NCBI GenBank assembly: GCA_017621225.1
Contig: JAGATN010000028.1
Coordinates: forward strand, 1-35,316
Source of the DNA: Muribaculaceae bacterium
GTDB taxonomy: Bacteria; Bacteroidota; Bacteroidia; Bacteroidales; Muribaculaceae
Direction of reading: 5' to 3'
DNA length: 35,316 nt
This document shows, piece after piece, positions 8,496 to 16,268 of the stretch; position 1 is the first letter of the stretch; each line of letters begins with the position of its first letter. The notes under the pieces were generated by a model, which saw nothing but the letters and a program-made list of their open reading frames with translations, had not been told where the DNA came from and did no database searches. A program made the position numbers and the translations under genes.

Positions 8496-9593
8496 TTATT
8501 TTTTATAGCTCTTTTTGTAAAATTTCTTTGCGGTGACGTGTGCGGGGAACGTTTTTTTCCTGATCCGTACGCTTACTTCGGTATCTTTTGCCGCATATCG
8601 GGCATCTATCAGTGCCATTGCGATGCTCTTGTCCACCGATATGCCTCTATATCCCGTTGTCACGTGGCCTATTACGTTGCCATCGGCATCGAGTACTTCA
8701 TAACCGTGACGTGGAATGGCGCGATCGGTGAGTTCGAGTCCTACGAGTTTCCTTTTCGGCTCATCGGCTTTTTGTTGCATTACCACGTCGCGACCTATGA
8801 ATTCCGGCTTGTCCAATTTTACGAAGATGGATAGACCTGCCTCTATGGGCGTTATTTCGTCAGACAGTTCGTCGCCGTATAGTGGCAGCCCGACTTCAAA
8901 TCTAAGCGTATCGCGGCATCCGAGTCCGCACGGAACGGCGCGGCCCGATTCCATCAGTTCATCCCAAAGCTTGCGTATTACGTCGTGTTCGGCATATATC
9001 TCGAAGCCATCCTCGCCGGTATATCCGGTGCGGCTTACCAATATGTGCTTGCCGTTGAGCATTTCTTCGCGAAATGTGTAGAACGTTAGGTCGGCACAAT
9101 TTATGCCGAGTACTTCGGTCATTACCTTTTCCGATTCGGGCCCTTGTATGGCAAGTTCGCCAAGCTCATCGCTAAGATGATTTATCTCAACGTCATATCC
9201 TGATGCATGGCTGCGTATCCAGTTTACATCCTTGTCGATGTTCGATGCGTTTATGACGAGTAAGAAATTGTTTTCGCCCCGTTTGTAAACGAGCAGATCG
9301 TCGACCACGCCTCCGTGTTCGTTAAGCATCATTCCGTAGAATATCTTTCCGTCGGGGGCGTTTGTGATGTCGTTTGTGAAAATGTGATTCACGTATTTTT
9401 CCGCGTCGGCGCCCGATATGTTCACTTCGCCCATGTGCGACACGTCGAATACTCCGCATGCATTGCGCACGGCATTGTGTTCTTCGGTGATGCCTTCATA
9501 TTGTATGGGCATGTCGAATCCTCCGAACGGACTCATTAAGGCTCCGAGAGCCACGTGTTTGTCATAAAGACAGGTTCGTTTGTTTTCTGCCAT
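8496..9593 (-). CDS. gcvT: Glycine cleavage system T protein (aminomethyltransferase)
   Basis: It moves the methylene group from aminomethyl-GcvH to tetrahydrofolate, releasing ammonia and giving 5,10-methylene-THF. The 365 residues are full length. Seen motifs include GGFDMPIQY, FDVSHMGE, FTNDI, SRTGYTGEDGFEIY and, in the C-terminal barrel, PRHGYEV and GHVTTG. The start follows the lplA stop by only 8 bp, so lplA and gcvT are read together. It begins a run of same-strand genes for the complete glycine cleavage pathway. Confidence 0.97.
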   Translation of the reverse strand: MAENKRTCLYDKHVALGALMSPFGGFDMPIQYEGITEEHNAVRNACGVFDVSHMGEVNISGADAEKYVNHIFTNDITNAPDGKIFYGMMLNEHGGVVDDLLVYKRGENNFLLVINASNIDKDVNWIRSHASGYDVEINHLSDELGELAIQGPESEKVMTEVLGINCADLTFYTFREEMLNGKHILVSRTGYTGEDGFEIYAEHDVIRKLWDELMESGRAVPCGLGCRDTLRFEVGLPLYGDELSDEITPIEAGLSIFVKLDKPEFIGRDVVMQQKADEPKRKLVGLELTDRAIPRHGYEVLDADGNVIGHVTTGYRGISVDKSIAMALIDARYAAKDTEVSVRIRKKTFPAHVTAKKFYKKSYKK

Positions 9594-9601
9594 TGTTGGT
9601 T

Positions 9602-10573
9602 CTAAAAAAGAAGGTTAACTAAAATGTCTTTTGTAAGTCCGAGTATGGTTTTTGACGGATCTATGCCGTCAAGAGCCTCGGATATGTCGTGAGGCGTGTA
9701 TTTCACGCCTTTAAGTTTATCGAATAGGGGAGCTGTGTCTGACAGTATGAAAAAATCGCCTGTCATGTCAACGCTTTTTATCACTCCGCCCGAAGTTTCT
9801 ATGTCGACTCTGAATTCGCCCACGTTTTCAATGTGCCTGATTCGTGAGGATATGCCGCCGGGGTTCTTGCCGAATATCCATTCGTCTGAATAGTAAGGCT
9901 CTGACATTGCTTCGATGGCGGCAACATCCGCTTTCGAGAGTCTAAGCTCCTCCTGTCCGCACAGATGGTGGCGCATTTTATGCTTGAACTCGTCGATCGA
10001 TATGTCGGAGTGCTGACGTATGGTGGTTATGCGGCTTCGCACCGATGATACGCCTTTTGATTCAAGCTTTTTCTCCGATGGCGTTATGGCATTGGTTATA
10101 TGCGTCATGTCGGTGTCGTAGAGCATGGTGCCATGGGCTATGCTTCGTTTCGGGATGAGGTAGAACGCGCTTCCCGATACCTTCTGTCCGTCGATCAGTA
10201 TGTCGTTGCGTGAGCTGTTTGAGGCATTGAGTCCCATGGTCTTGAGCATGTCGGCTATCATTGAGGTGTAACGCGAAAATGTCGCTTCCACGTTGTCCGA
10301 TTCGGTAATGTACGATAGCATGATGTTGCTCATATCGGCATACACGCATCCGCCGCCGCTCTTTCGCCGGTACATGCGTATGCCGTTCTTTCGGCAATAA
10401 TCCACGTTGACCTCGGTCTCGATCAATTGGTTGCGTCCGAATATTACGGTCGGTTCCACTTGCCACATGAAAAACAAATCGCCACAATCGAAGTTGCGTG
10501 CCACATATTCTTCCATCGTCAGGTAGAATGGAAGCAAATGTGGCGTATCGTCGGGTAATGATACATATTTCAT
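9602..10573 (-). CDS. lplA: Lipoate-protein ligase A family protein
   Basis: It probably activates lipoate with ATP and attaches it to lysine of acceptor proteins, most directly GcvH encoded two genes downstream. The BPL/LplA catalytic domain spans about residues 30-240, with RRKSGGGCVYAD forming the lipoyl-AMP binding loop and NDILIDGQKVSGSAFY carrying the conserved lysine. A C-terminal accessory domain follows (about 245-323). Gene order lplA-gcvT-gcvH-gcvPA-gcvPB-lpdA makes a self-contained module, enzyme plus the means to modify it. No clear TAnnTTTG promoter was found between the MITE-like repeat and the start, so the operon promoter may lie in or beyond that repeat. Exact substrate (lipoate or octanoate) is not visible. 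Confidence 0.9.
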   Translation of the reverse strand: MKYVSLPDDTPHLLPFYLTMEEYVARNFDCGDLFFMWQVEPTVIFGRNQLIETEVNVDYCRKNGIRMYRRKSGGGCVYADMSNIMLSYITESDNVEATFSRYTSMIADMLKTMGLNASNSSRNDILIDGQKVSGSAFYLIPKRSIAHGTMLYDTDMTHITNAITPSEKKLESKGVSSVRSRITTIRQHSDISIDEFKHKMRHHLCGQEELRLSKADVAAIEAMSEPYYSDEWIFGKNPGGISSRIRHIENVGEFRVDIETSGGVIKSVDMTGDFFILSDTAPLFDKLKGVKYTPHDISEALDGIDPSKTILGLTKDILVNLLF

Positions 10574-10616
10574 AAACGTGCCTGTTGGTTATGATTGTTG
10601 CGTTCTTGAATTAGGT

Positions 10617-10787
10617 CTTAGAAACTGTTTGAATTTATTTGTCGAAGGGATTGAAAGGATTTGTTAAGTAGATTTTTGATATTTATGAAGGAGTTATGGG
10701 GTGCCATAATGACTGAATAAATATCAACAAGATGCTGACAAAGACCTCAATGACAAGACAAAATCAATTTTTAAACAGTTTATTAAG
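10617..10787. mobile_element. MITE-like element with terminal inverted repeats
   Basis: Imperfect terminal inverted repeats bound this 171-bp non-coding segment. The left end CTTAGAAACTGTTTGAATTT... (10617-10643) matches the inverse of 10757-10787, sharing CTTA, AAACTGTTT, AATT and TTTGTC. Inside is a nested palindrome: 11-bp perfect arms TTGATATTTAT/ATAAATATCAA (10676-10686, 10717-10727) enclosing TTATGG/CCATAA (10694-10699, 10704-10709). It has no coding capacity and fills most of the gap between the sialidase stop and lplA. This is the layout of a non-autonomous element mobilised in trans. No convincing target-site duplication is seen. Confidence 0.6.
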
Positions 10788-10814
10788 GGCAGTGGGGTGG
10801 GGCAGGCCGAATGG

Positions 10815-11981
10815 CTATTTGTCGGTTCCCGATAATATGTAATCAATCGGTACGGTCGACAGCCATAGCTGATAAGCGTTCGGAAATTCGGGATTTTCTT
10901 CCTCGGTCAATATGCCTATTTTGCCGTCGGGCAATATGGTCATGGCCGAGTAAGCCGACGGACAATGGCTTATGATTCGTTTTATGGGCCATGTCTTGCC
11001 GTTGTCGAGGCTTGCATATATTGATACGTCGTTTCGGCTGTCGGGTGAGCCGGGGAGCGATTGCAGCAATATGTTTTTGCCGTTTAGGCCGTAACGTATT
11101 ATGTCGCCGTTGCAAGCCGGGTCGCGGAGATCGGGAATTTCTACGGGGTCGCTCCATGTCGCGCCTTTGTCATATGAATATGAGAAGTTGCGCAATCCTC
11201 TATATCGGTTTCGTATGCTCATGATGAGCGTGCCGTCAGCCAGTTCCACTATCTTCGACTCATCACCGTCGTAAGTGCCGGGATTTTTCGATACTTTCCA
11301 TTTGCGTCCGCCATTGTCGCTGTATATGGCGTAAACCTTAAATCCCTTTACGTCGGGTTGACGTGTTACCAACGCAAACATTATGCGTCCGTTTTTGAGT
11401 TGCAATGCACCTCCCGACGAGGCAAATGCGCTGACGCATTTTATCGGTTGCTTGCCATTGGGGGCGGTGGTGAGTATCTGAGGATTTATGTCGACGGCGG
11501 GAAGCCATGTCTTGCCGTTGTCCTTGCTGCGCGATATGCTTATGTGGGCCGGCGATTTTTGCCACAATCCATTGCCGTGACTTGATATTACGAGTATGTC
11601 GCCGCTCCTGCGGTCAACTACGATGGCGGGGTCGCCGTATCCGCCAATCGAGTCATGCTTGGCCACGGTTATGTAATCGCTCCACGTGGCTCCGTTGTCA
11701 GTGCTTCGGCGCGCCACTACGTCTATTTTGTTGGGAAGGTCGGCCATCGTCTCTATTCGTTTGTCGGCAACGGCAACGAGCGATCCATCCTTGGCGGTAA
11801 CTATGCCCGGAATTCTGTAAAATTTTGATTCGTAATCGCCGGGGCTGAACACGAGTGAACGCTTAACCTGCGGGTTTTGACTGTCGTCGGTCGGCTGAGC
11901 GGCTGTTGCTACGCTTACGGACGTTGCTGTCAATGCTATTGATAAGATAGCTCCGGATATTAGATTTCTGAATTTCTGCAT
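10815..11981 (-). CDS. Secreted exo-alpha-sialidase (GH33)
   Basis: It releases terminal sialic acid from mucin or other glycoconjugates, probably in the periplasm or at the surface. A signal peptide (MQKFRNLISGAILSIALTA, cleavage near ATA-A) leads a six-bladed propeller of about 360 residues. The arginine-bearing FYRIPGIV comes first. Asp-box repeats follow: STDNGATW, SKDNGKTW, a degenerate SDNGGRKW, SYDKGATW and SLDNGKTW. EESKIVE-like acid residues and a late YSAMTI/EEENP region fit the active site. The open frame extends 22 codons upstream, but that part overlaps the promoter region and spoils the signal peptide, so ATG 11981 is chosen. No lipobox is seen. It diverges from a histidine kinase; no sialic acid catabolic genes are adjacent. 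Confidence 0.9.
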   Translation of the reverse strand: MQKFRNLISGAILSIALTATSVSVATAAQPTDDSQNPQVKRSLVFSPGDYESKFYRIPGIVTAKDGSLVAVADKRIETMADLPNKIDVVARRSTDNGATWSDYITVAKHDSIGGYGDPAIVVDRRSGDILVISSHGNGLWQKSPAHISISRSKDNGKTWLPAVDINPQILTTAPNGKQPIKCVSAFASSGGALQLKNGRIMFALVTRQPDVKGFKVYAIYSDNGGRKWKVSKNPGTYDGDESKIVELADGTLIMSIRNRYRGLRNFSYSYDKGATWSDPVEIPDLRDPACNGDIIRYGLNGKNILLQSLPGSPDSRNDVSIYASLDNGKTWPIKRIISHCPSAYSAMTILPDGKIGILTEEENPEFPNAYQLWLSTVPIDYILSGTDK

Positions 11982-12018
11982 AGTTTCAAAGTATGAATTA
12001 AATGGATTACAACATTGG

Positions 12019-12048
12019 CAAAGATACATAAAAACATGGTTATGCAAA
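12019..12048 (-). promoter_or_regulatory. Sialidase promoter
   Basis: On the minus strand TTTG (12045-12048) is followed after 18 nt by TATCTTTG (12019-12026), 37 nt before the chosen ATG. Both boxes match the Bacteroidetes consensus; the spacer is slightly short. Confidence 0.65.
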
Positions 12049-12127
12049 ATAGTTGGTTCAAAAAAAGAGTGGCATACGCATCAATTGTTATCAATTGTTA
12101 TGAATAATTTAATCATAACCTCCGGTT

Positions 12128-12162
12128 TTTGTCGGTCGATTGGGAATAAATGATTAATTTTG
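12128..12162 (+). promoter_or_regulatory. Promoter of the histidine kinase gene
   Basis: TAATTTTG (12155-12162) is a perfect -7 box. TTTG at 12128-12131 is a possible -33 box, but the 23-nt spacer is long. The -7 box overlaps the first possible (TTG) start codon, so transcription probably begins at or beyond the GTG at 12169. Confidence 0.5.
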
Positions 12163-13392
12163 TGTGCAGTGAATGTATTTGAATCCATAATCGGGCGATT
12201 GGATCGCGGAGTGCTTCTTTGGGGGCTGTTGCTGTCGGCAATGGGCGTTATAGTGCTGTTCATGTATTTGTCGTCGGCACTGGTGCGCGATCTGGCCGAG
12301 CAAGAGCGCGCGCGAATGCAGATATGGGCCGATGCCACGCGCGAAATAGCCGAAAGCGAGGGAGCCGAAAACATTGACTTTTTATTGAAAATAATAGAGG
12401 ACAACGACAACATACCGGTTATGCTTGTCGATTCGGCAGGCTGCATAGTGCTGCATCGCAATTTTGCGCTTCCCGAGCCGGTCGATTCGTTGAATCCGTT
12501 GGACATAAGCGATGCTAATCAAGCGTTTTTAATCAAGAAGCTTAACGGGTTGAAACGTTCCGACAATTGCATTGACATAGAGCTTTCGCCACGAAACGTG
12601 CAGCATCTGTATTACGAGGATTCGTCGTTGTTGAGGCGGCTGAATTATTTCCCGTACATACAATTGCTCGTCATGTGCGCTTTCGTGGCATTGGTGTATT
12701 TCTCTGTCAGCGCATCGAAAAGGGCCGAACAGAACCGAGTATGGGTGGGATTGTCGAAAGAAACGGCCCATCAGCTGGGCACGCCCATATCGTCGCTAAT
12801 GGCGTGGATGGATATCCTTGCGGCCGACGGCGTTGACAGCGAGGTTATTGCCGAGATGGACAAGGATGTGAGCCGATTGTCGGTGGTGGCGTCGCGTTTC
12901 TCGAAAATAGGGTCGGCGCCGAGTCTGGCGGTTGAGGATATGGGCGATATGGTGCGGCGCATCACACGTTATATGTCGTCGCGAATACCGCCGAGCGTTA
13001 ACCTGTCGGTCGACATTGAGCCGGGGCCGATGGTTGCCAAGGCATCGGGTCCATTGCTTGAATGGGTCATTGAAAATCTCATAAAAAATGCCGTTGACGC
13101 TATGTCGGGAAGCGGAAATCTCGAAGTGAAGTGCTGTCGCTCGGAATCGGGAACCGCCATCGAAGTGACTGATACCGGCAGGGGACTGATCAAAAAACAT
13201 TTCAAATCGGTATTCCGACCCGGATTCACGACCAAGGAGCGTGGGTGGGGGCTTGGGTTGACTCTCGCCAAACGCATAGTCGAGGAGTATCACGGCGGAC
13301 GTATTTTTGTCAAATGCTCGGAACCGGGTGTCGGTTCCACGTTCAGGATAGAGTTACCTTTGATTGATGAAAGAAAGTCGAATGATGGATAA
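12160..13392 (+). CDS. Membrane sensor histidine kinase (orphan)
   Basis: A two-pass sensor kinase of up to 410 residues. Transmembrane segments at about 18-42 and 163-186 enclose a roughly 120-residue extracytoplasmic sensor with no recognised fold. The H box is KETAHQLGTPISSL (His204), a variant in which HQLGTP replaces the common HELRTP. The N box NLIKNAVDAM (Asn310), the G1 box DTGRG, FRPGFTTK and the G2 box GWGLGL complete the ATPase domain. No response regulator is encoded nearby. The start is uncertain: the frame opens after a stop at 12151 and offers only TTG (12160) and GTG (12169) before the first membrane helix, and the TTG lies in the promoter. The downstream HAD gene overlaps its end. 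Confidence 0.88.
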   Translation: MCAVNVFESIIGRLDRGVLLWGLLLSAMGVIVLFMYLSSALVRDLAEQERARMQIWADATREIAESEGAENIDFLLKIIEDNDNIPVMLVDSAGCIVLHRNFALPEPVDSLNPLDISDANQAFLIKKLNGLKRSDNCIDIELSPRNVQHLYYEDSSLLRRLNYFPYIQLLVMCAFVALVYFSVSASKRAEQNRVWVGLSKETAHQLGTPISSLMAWMDILAADGVDSEVIAEMDKDVSRLSVVASRFSKIGSAPSLAVEDMGDMVRRITRYMSSRIPPSVNLSVDIEPGPMVAKASGPLLEWVIENLIKNAVDAMSGSGNLEVKCCRSESGTAIEVTDTGRGLIKKHFKSVFRPGFTTKERGWGLGLTLAKRIVEEYHGGRIFVKCSEPGVGSTFRIELPLIDERKSNDG

Positions 13393-14242
13393 AGCGTTGA
13401 AACGTATGCCAAACAGGCTGTTCGTGTCTGATCTTGACGGTACGTTGCTCGATGGCAACAGCCGCGTAAGCAGTCGGTCGGCCGAAATAATATCGAAATT
13501 ATCCGATGCCGGAGCCATGATGACAATTGCCACTGCGCGTACTCCGGCAACTGTCGACGTGCTGCTCTCGCATACCCGATTGTCGTTGCCCGCCATCGTC
13601 ATGACCGGGGCAGCCCTTTGGGATACCGTGAATAAAAAATATGACGAATGCCGTTTCATCGATGCCGAATCGTCAAAGCGCATACTCGACATATGTCGTA
13701 GGGGCGGCGTTACGCCGTTTGTATATCTGCTCGGCGGCGACGGATTGCTGCATTCGTATTACAATGGGACGATGAGCCGCCGGGAGGAGGAGTTTGCTGC
13801 CGAGCGTAGTCATTTGCCGCTTAAGCGGATGCACATCAACGAGCGGGCAATGGAAGGTGTCGATGCTTACGACGATTCGATACTGTATTTTGCAATGGGG
13901 CCGCGTGAAAAAATATCGGAAGTGGCCAACGAAATAAAAAAGCTTACCGATTGTTCGGTATCCGACTACGTTGACATCTGTTCTCACTCTACCGGCATAC
14001 TCGAGGTCTTTGCACCCGGAGTGTCGAAGGCTTCGGCCGTAAAAGCTATGGCCCGGAAGCTCGGAGTGGAAGGCATCACGGTGTTTGGTGATAATCTCAA
14101 CGACATCCCGATGATGGAGTTGGCCGATGATGCCGTTGCCGTTGCCAATGCCTTTCCCGAAGTAAAGCGAGTGGCCCGCCACGTCATAGGGCCTAATACC
14201 GACGACGCGGTGGCGCGCTACATATTAGAACAATGCTCGTAG
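13367..14242 (+). CDS. Cof-type HAD-IIB family phosphatase
   Basis: This is a cytoplasmic Mg-dependent phosphatase of the Cof/YbjI type, acting on sugar phosphates or similar small phosphates; substrate unknown. Motif I is FVSDLDGTLLDG with the nucleophilic aspartate. Motif II lies in ATART, motif III lysine in GVSKASAVKAMA, and motif IV is GDNLNDIPMM. The alpha/beta C2B cap sits in the middle. ATG 13367 overlaps the histidine kinase by 26 bp; ATG 13382 or 13385 would also work and would leave a tighter overlap. The two genes are certainly cotranscribed. The 3' end overlaps the convergent recO by 18 bp. Confidence 0.9.
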   Translation: MKESRMMDKALKRMPNRLFVSDLDGTLLDGNSRVSSRSAEIISKLSDAGAMMTIATARTPATVDVLLSHTRLSLPAIVMTGAALWDTVNKKYDECRFIDAESSKRILDICRRGGVTPFVYLLGGDGLLHSYYNGTMSRREEEFAAERSHLPLKRMHINERAMEGVDAYDDSILYFAMGPREKISEVANEIKKLTDCSVSDYVDICSHSTGILEVFAPGVSKASAVKAMARKLGVEGITVFGDNLNDIPMMELADDAVAVANAFPEVKRVARHVIGPNTDDAVARYILEQCS

Positions 14243-14950
14243 AACGTCGAGACTCTTAAGATTGCTAAGCGAAACGTAATGCATCGTGTAATATCGCAAT
14301 ATCTCGTCGAGTATGGCATTGCGATCGGCCTTTGCAAGCCGTAGCTTGTGCATGTTGCGATAATTGAGGCGAGTCAACGTCTTGACCAATCGGGCATTGC
14401 TCCCCGCCTGATAGTTGGAATGCAGCGGTGCAGATAATCTGAATGTCGCATCGACCATATCGAAAGTCATCCCCTCCTTGTAGTAAGAGGTATCGGGCGA
14501 TATGCCGAGAAATTGGCTCAATCCCATCATGAAGCAAATATGAAAATTGGCCACCTTGTCGGTTCGCAAGCCGTCGAGAGCCTCAATGGAGCGATAGATG
14601 TAATGCCACAATGCGGCATCGTTTTCCGATTCGCGCAGCGTTACTGACAGCACTTCGGCCAAAAACAGGCAAATGGCGCTTTTAACGGGATTGGAATGGG
14701 TGTTGTGCAGTGCCATTAAGGCACGGGGTTCGGAGAGCGTGTGTATTTCTCTGTCGGGGCGTATGTCGGATATGCACTCTATGGGTGTCATCGGCATAAA
14801 CAGTGCACGCCGACGCGAAGCCTCACGACCCGCTCCGGCAGGAATGGCAAAAGCCATTCTGCCGTGTTGCAGGGTGTATGCCGATAAAATTGACTTTGAG
14901 TCGCTATATTTCGTTACCCGGAGGGCAAAAAGGTGTAATGGTGTTTTCAT
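14225..14950 (-). CDS. recO: DNA repair protein RecO
   Basis: RecO works with RecR to load RecA on SSB-coated single-stranded DNA in the RecFOR pathway. The 241-residue protein starts with the OB-fold N-terminus typical of the family (ALRVTKYSDSKSILSAYTLQHGR...) and continues into the helical C-terminal domain (FHICFMMGLSQFLGISPD, then LRYYTMHY). The C-terminal zinc-type cysteines of some RecO proteins are not seen. It is the last gene of the hpt-adk-recO run, 42 bp after adk. It converges with and overlaps the HAD gene by 18 bp, leaving no room for a separate terminator. Confidence 0.9.
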   Translation of the reverse strand: MKTPLHLFALRVTKYSDSKSILSAYTLQHGRMAFAIPAGAGREASRRRALFMPMTPIECISDIRPDREIHTLSEPRALMALHNTHSNPVKSAICLFLAEVLSVTLRESENDAALWHYIYRSIEALDGLRTDKVANFHICFMMGLSQFLGISPDTSYYKEGMTFDMVDATFRLSAPLHSNYQAGSNARLVKTLTRLNYRNMHKLRLAKADRNAILDEILRYYTMHYVSLSNLKSLDVLRALF

Positions 14951-14992
14951 TCCGGGTTATGGATTGTAGCTTACGGCCAATCGTGGGGAGGC

Positions 14993-15571
14993 TTATCGCT
15001 CTATTCCGGCAATGCGTTGGCGTATTTGTTCGAAAATTTCGTCAATCGCCCCCGATCCGTTTATGCCGTGATATTTGCCCTCTTTTTTGTAAAAATCGCT
15101 CAGGGGTTTGGTCTGCGAATGATACACTTTCAGACGGTTTTGTATCGTTTCGAGATTGTCGTCGGCCCTGCCGGTTTCCTGACCGCGTTTTATCAGACGG
15201 TCAACCAGTTCGTCATCCTCTACTTCGAGGCCTATTACCGCATGTACTTTCGAATTGCGTTTTTCCAACAATTCGTTAAGCGCCTCGGCTTGAGCTATGG
15301 TGCGTGGAAATCCGTCGAAAATCACCCCTTTTGCAGCCTCGGGATTCGAGTCGAGTTCGTCGGCCAATATCTTTATCATCAAATCATCGGGAATCAAGTG
15401 CCCCTTTGATATGTATTCATTTGCAATGCGGCCAAGTGGAGTGTCGCGCTTTATGTGGTCGCGAAGCACTTCGCCCGTTGATATGTGATGTATCCCGTAT
15501 TCTTTTATTAGACGTTCGCTTTGAGTTCCTTTTCCGCTTCCGGGAGCTCCGAAAACAACGATGTTGAACAT
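14993..15571 (-). CDS. adk: Adenylate kinase
   Basis: Catalyses ATP + AMP to two ADP. The P-loop GAPGSGKGTQ is at residues 8-17. The AMP-binding HISTGEVLR and FDGFPRTIAQAEAL follow, and RLIKRGQETGRADD covers the LID arginines. At 192 residues this is the short-LID form, with no zinc cysteines. It lies 48 bp after hpt and 42 bp before recO, all read together. Confidence 0.97.
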   Translation of the reverse strand: MFNIVVFGAPGSGKGTQSERLIKEYGIHHISTGEVLRDHIKRDTPLGRIANEYISKGHLIPDDLMIKILADELDSNPEAAKGVIFDGFPRTIAQAEALNELLEKRNSKVHAVIGLEVEDDELVDRLIKRGQETGRADDNLETIQNRLKVYHSQTKPLSDFYKKEGKYHGINGSGAIDEIFEQIRQRIAGIER

Positions 15572-15619
15572 AATGTTACTGAATGAATTAAGTTAATGTG
15601 TTAAGATTCTGAATTGTTT

Positions 15620-16159
15620 TTACTCCTCGTCCAAGACCCATATGTCGGGCAGGTTTCGAGCCATCCCGTCAATGTCGAGTCCGTAGCCTATTATGAACTT
15701 CGAGGGTATCTCGAAGCCTACGTAATCGGGCTTTACGTTACCTCTCAGTGCATCGGGCTTGAACAGCAACGATGCCACTTTGAGCGTTTTGGGCTTTTTC
15801 GCCTGAAGTGAGCTTACGAGTTTTTCTATTGTTATGCCCGTATCCACTATGTCTTCTATTATTATTACCGTTCGGCCTTCTATGTCGTCGGTAAGGCCCA
15901 ACAATTCTTTTACCTTGCCGGTAGTGCTTGTGCCCTCGTAGCTTTTTAGCTTTACGAATGCTATTTCGGCATCTATTCCTACGGCTCTGAACAGGTCGGA
16001 AGCAAATGGAAACGCTCCGTTGAGAACGCATACGAACAACGGAACGGTGTCGTGGAATTCATTGCGTATCTCGTTGGCTATCTCTTTGACACGTTGGGCT
16101 ATATCATCTGATTTTATATATGGGCGGAACGTTAATCCGTTATATGTAACCTTATTCAT
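15620..16159 (-). CDS. hpt: Hypoxanthine phosphoribosyltransferase
   Basis: Purine salvage: hypoxanthine (and probably guanine) plus PRPP to IMP or GMP. The PRPP-binding signature is VIIIEDIVDTGITIEKL. The flexible-loop region KLKSYEGTSTTGKV and the C-terminal DYVGFEIPSKFIIGYGLD match the family. The frame is open further upstream to 16618, but that extension is antisense to nnr and resembles nothing. The ATG at 16159 (MNKVTYNGLTFRPYI) gives the usual 179 residues. It is first in an hpt-adk-recO operon and diverges from nnr. Confidence 0.95.
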   Translation of the reverse strand: MNKVTYNGLTFRPYIKSDDIAQRVKEIANEIRNEFHDTVPLFVCVLNGAFPFASDLFRAVGIDAEIAFVKLKSYEGTSTTGKVKELLGLTDDIEGRTVIIIEDIVDTGITIEKLVSSLQAKKPKTLKVASLLFKPDALRGNVKPDYVGFEIPSKFIIGYGLDIDGMARNLPDIWVLDEE

Positions 16160-16184
16160 TGTTGCAATAAAGTAAAATGTTGCA

Positions 16185-16192
16185 CAAAAATA
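16185..16192 (-). promoter_or_regulatory. Candidate -7 box for hpt-adk-recO
   Basis: TATTTTTG on the minus strand fits TAnnTTTG, 25 nt before the hpt ATG. No clear TTTG -33 box is seen at the right distance. Confidence 0.4.
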
Positions 16193-16225
16193 CGAAAAAT
16201 ATCTATCGGAGAGAAAAGAAATGAG

Positions 16226-16233
16226 TAAATTTG
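16226..16233 (+). promoter_or_regulatory. Candidate -7 box for nnr
   Basis: TAAATTTG fits the TAnnTTTG consensus and ends 35 nt before the chosen nnr ATG at 16269. It lies inside the upstream extension of the frame (ATG 16221), so that earlier start is unlikely. No good -33 box is visible. Confidence 0.45.
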
Positions 16234-16268
16234 TATGCTCTAAATTCAAACTCTTTTTTGACAGTTTT

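Noticed and set aside
10574-10616. Glycine riboswitch upstream of the gcv operon
   Set aside because: No glycine aptamer motif is visible, and most of the upstream space is taken by the MITE-like repeat.
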